The notes under the pieces were generated by a model that saw only the letters and a list, made by a program, of their open reading frames with translations, was not told the DNA's origin and did not search any database. A stretch of DNA of 6,655 nt, from NCBI GenBank assembly GCA_964620095.1, contig CAZUGT010000126.1, positions 1 to 6,655 on the forward strand. The letters are read 5' to 3'. Each line of letters opens with the position of its first letter. Positions within the stretch are counted from its first letter, which is position 1. This DNA comes from JAJDXO01 sp964620095 (lineage in GTDB: Bacteria; Pseudomonadota; Alphaproteobacteria; Rhodospirillales; UBA2165). The translations under genes and the position numbers were made by a program. Shown here one piece after another: positions 6,233 through 6,655 of the stretch.

Positions 6233-6655
6233 CTATTTGAGCTTGGCTATTTCTTCCTTGAATGCCGCGAGAATGGCTTCACCGTTCGGCGTATTCTTGG
6301 CCCAATCGGTGTGAACTTTAAGCGTTGCATCCGCCCAACGCTTCTCTTCGGCACCGGTGAGCTTGATCACCGTGTGGCCTTCCAGCGTGCCGTACTTCTT
6401 CTTCGACCCGCTTTGGATGCGATCCCAAAACTCGGAATATTTGCGAACCAAACCGGCGAAGGAATTCGCGTCGATCGCTCTCCGGGCGTCCCCCTTCAGG
6501 CCGTCGTAGGTCTTCTTGTTCATGATGACCATGCCGGCGCCACCACCCAGGGCGACGTCGGTGTGGTATTTCGTGACCTCGTAGAGCCGGTAGGGCTGAA
6601 ATGCCGTCCAAGCGATGAACGTACCCTTGACCAAACCGCGACTCACGTTCTGATA
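6233..6655 (-). CDS. dctP: TRAP transporter solute-binding protein, C-terminal 140 residues (5' end outside the window)
   Basis: The reading frame enters from the right edge and ends at TAG (6235-6233). The 140 residues match the C-terminal lobe of DctP-family periplasmic binding proteins: an A-W-T-A-F-Q-P-Y-R-L-Y-E-V-T-K-Y-H-T segment, then G-M-V-I-M-N-K-K-T-Y-D-G-L (the typical M-N-x-x-x-Y-D-x-L step), A-R-R-A-I-D, and a long amphipathic lysine-rich C-terminal helix with W-A-D-A and A-F-K-E-E-I-A-K-L-K at the end. The frame stays open to the window edge (Y-Q-N-V-S upstream), so an internal GTG at 6646-6644 is not the start. DctP proteins are about 320-340 residues; the signal peptide and the ligand-binding Arg lie outside. 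The protein would deliver substrate in the periplasm to the fused permease encoded next. Confidence 0.9.
   Translation of the reverse strand, partial: YQNVSRGLVKGTFIAWTAFQPYRLYEVTKYHTDVALGGGAGMVIMNKKTYDGLKGDARRAIDANSFAGLVRKYSEFWDRIQSGSKKKYGTLEGHTVIKLTGAEEKRWADATLKVHTDWAKNTPNGEAILAAFKEEIAKLK

Noticed and set aside
1..6655. CRISPR array, tRNA/rRNA genes, insertion sequences, toxin-antitoxin or phage genes
   Set aside because: No spaced direct repeats, RNA gene signatures, transposase frames or such families were seen. The window is almost fully occupied by the catabolic and transport genes.

Overview
The window is a compact aromatic-acid catabolism locus from a high-GC proteobacterium, most likely an alphaproteobacterium. 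That assignment is an inference. It rests on the gene families, the third-position GC bias, the fused TRAP permease, and a palindromic intergenic element that resembles repeats common in Rhizobiales-type genomes.

Left part (1-3095). The N-terminal part of a LysR-type regulator runs leftward off the window edge. It is divergent from a rightward cluster encoding the two subunits of an extradiol protocatechuate 4,5-dioxygenase (ligA, ligB; 1-bp gap) and a full-length p-hydroxybenzoate hydroxylase-type flavoprotein (pobA; 65 bp further on). The AT-rich divergent spacer (517-638) stands out from its GC-rich surroundings and carries small dyads that could be the regulator's operator. The simplest reading is that PobA hydroxylates a 4-hydroxybenzoate-like acid to a catechol acid, and LigAB opens its ring between C4 and C5 next to the hydroxyls. 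The later steps of the 4,5-cleavage pathway (ligC, ligI, ligJ, ligK types) are not in the window.

Right part (3299-6655). A leftward cluster converges on the first. In transcription order it has the C-terminal part of a TRAP solute-binding protein (dctP), a fused TRAP permease (DctQ + DctM in one chain) and a fumarylacetoacetate hydrolase (FAH) family enzyme. Gaps are 29 and 28 bp, so it looks like one operon. It probably imports an organic or aromatic acid and processes a keto-acid intermediate. The two clusters meet in a 203-bp spacer that contains a roughly 66-bp imperfect palindrome; its right edge includes the stop codon of the FAH-family gene.

The most notable observation concerns the PobA-like enzyme. 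It matches classical PobA in length and keeps the carboxylate-binding Arg and Ser, but the two tyrosines of the substrate-deprotonation relay (Tyr201 and Tyr385 in the Pseudomonas enzyme) are Phe200 and His383 here. This suggests a different substrate or altered proton chemistry, so the whole locus may act on something other than plain 4-hydroxybenzoate. Family comparisons were made from memory of the reference proteins, not by a database search.
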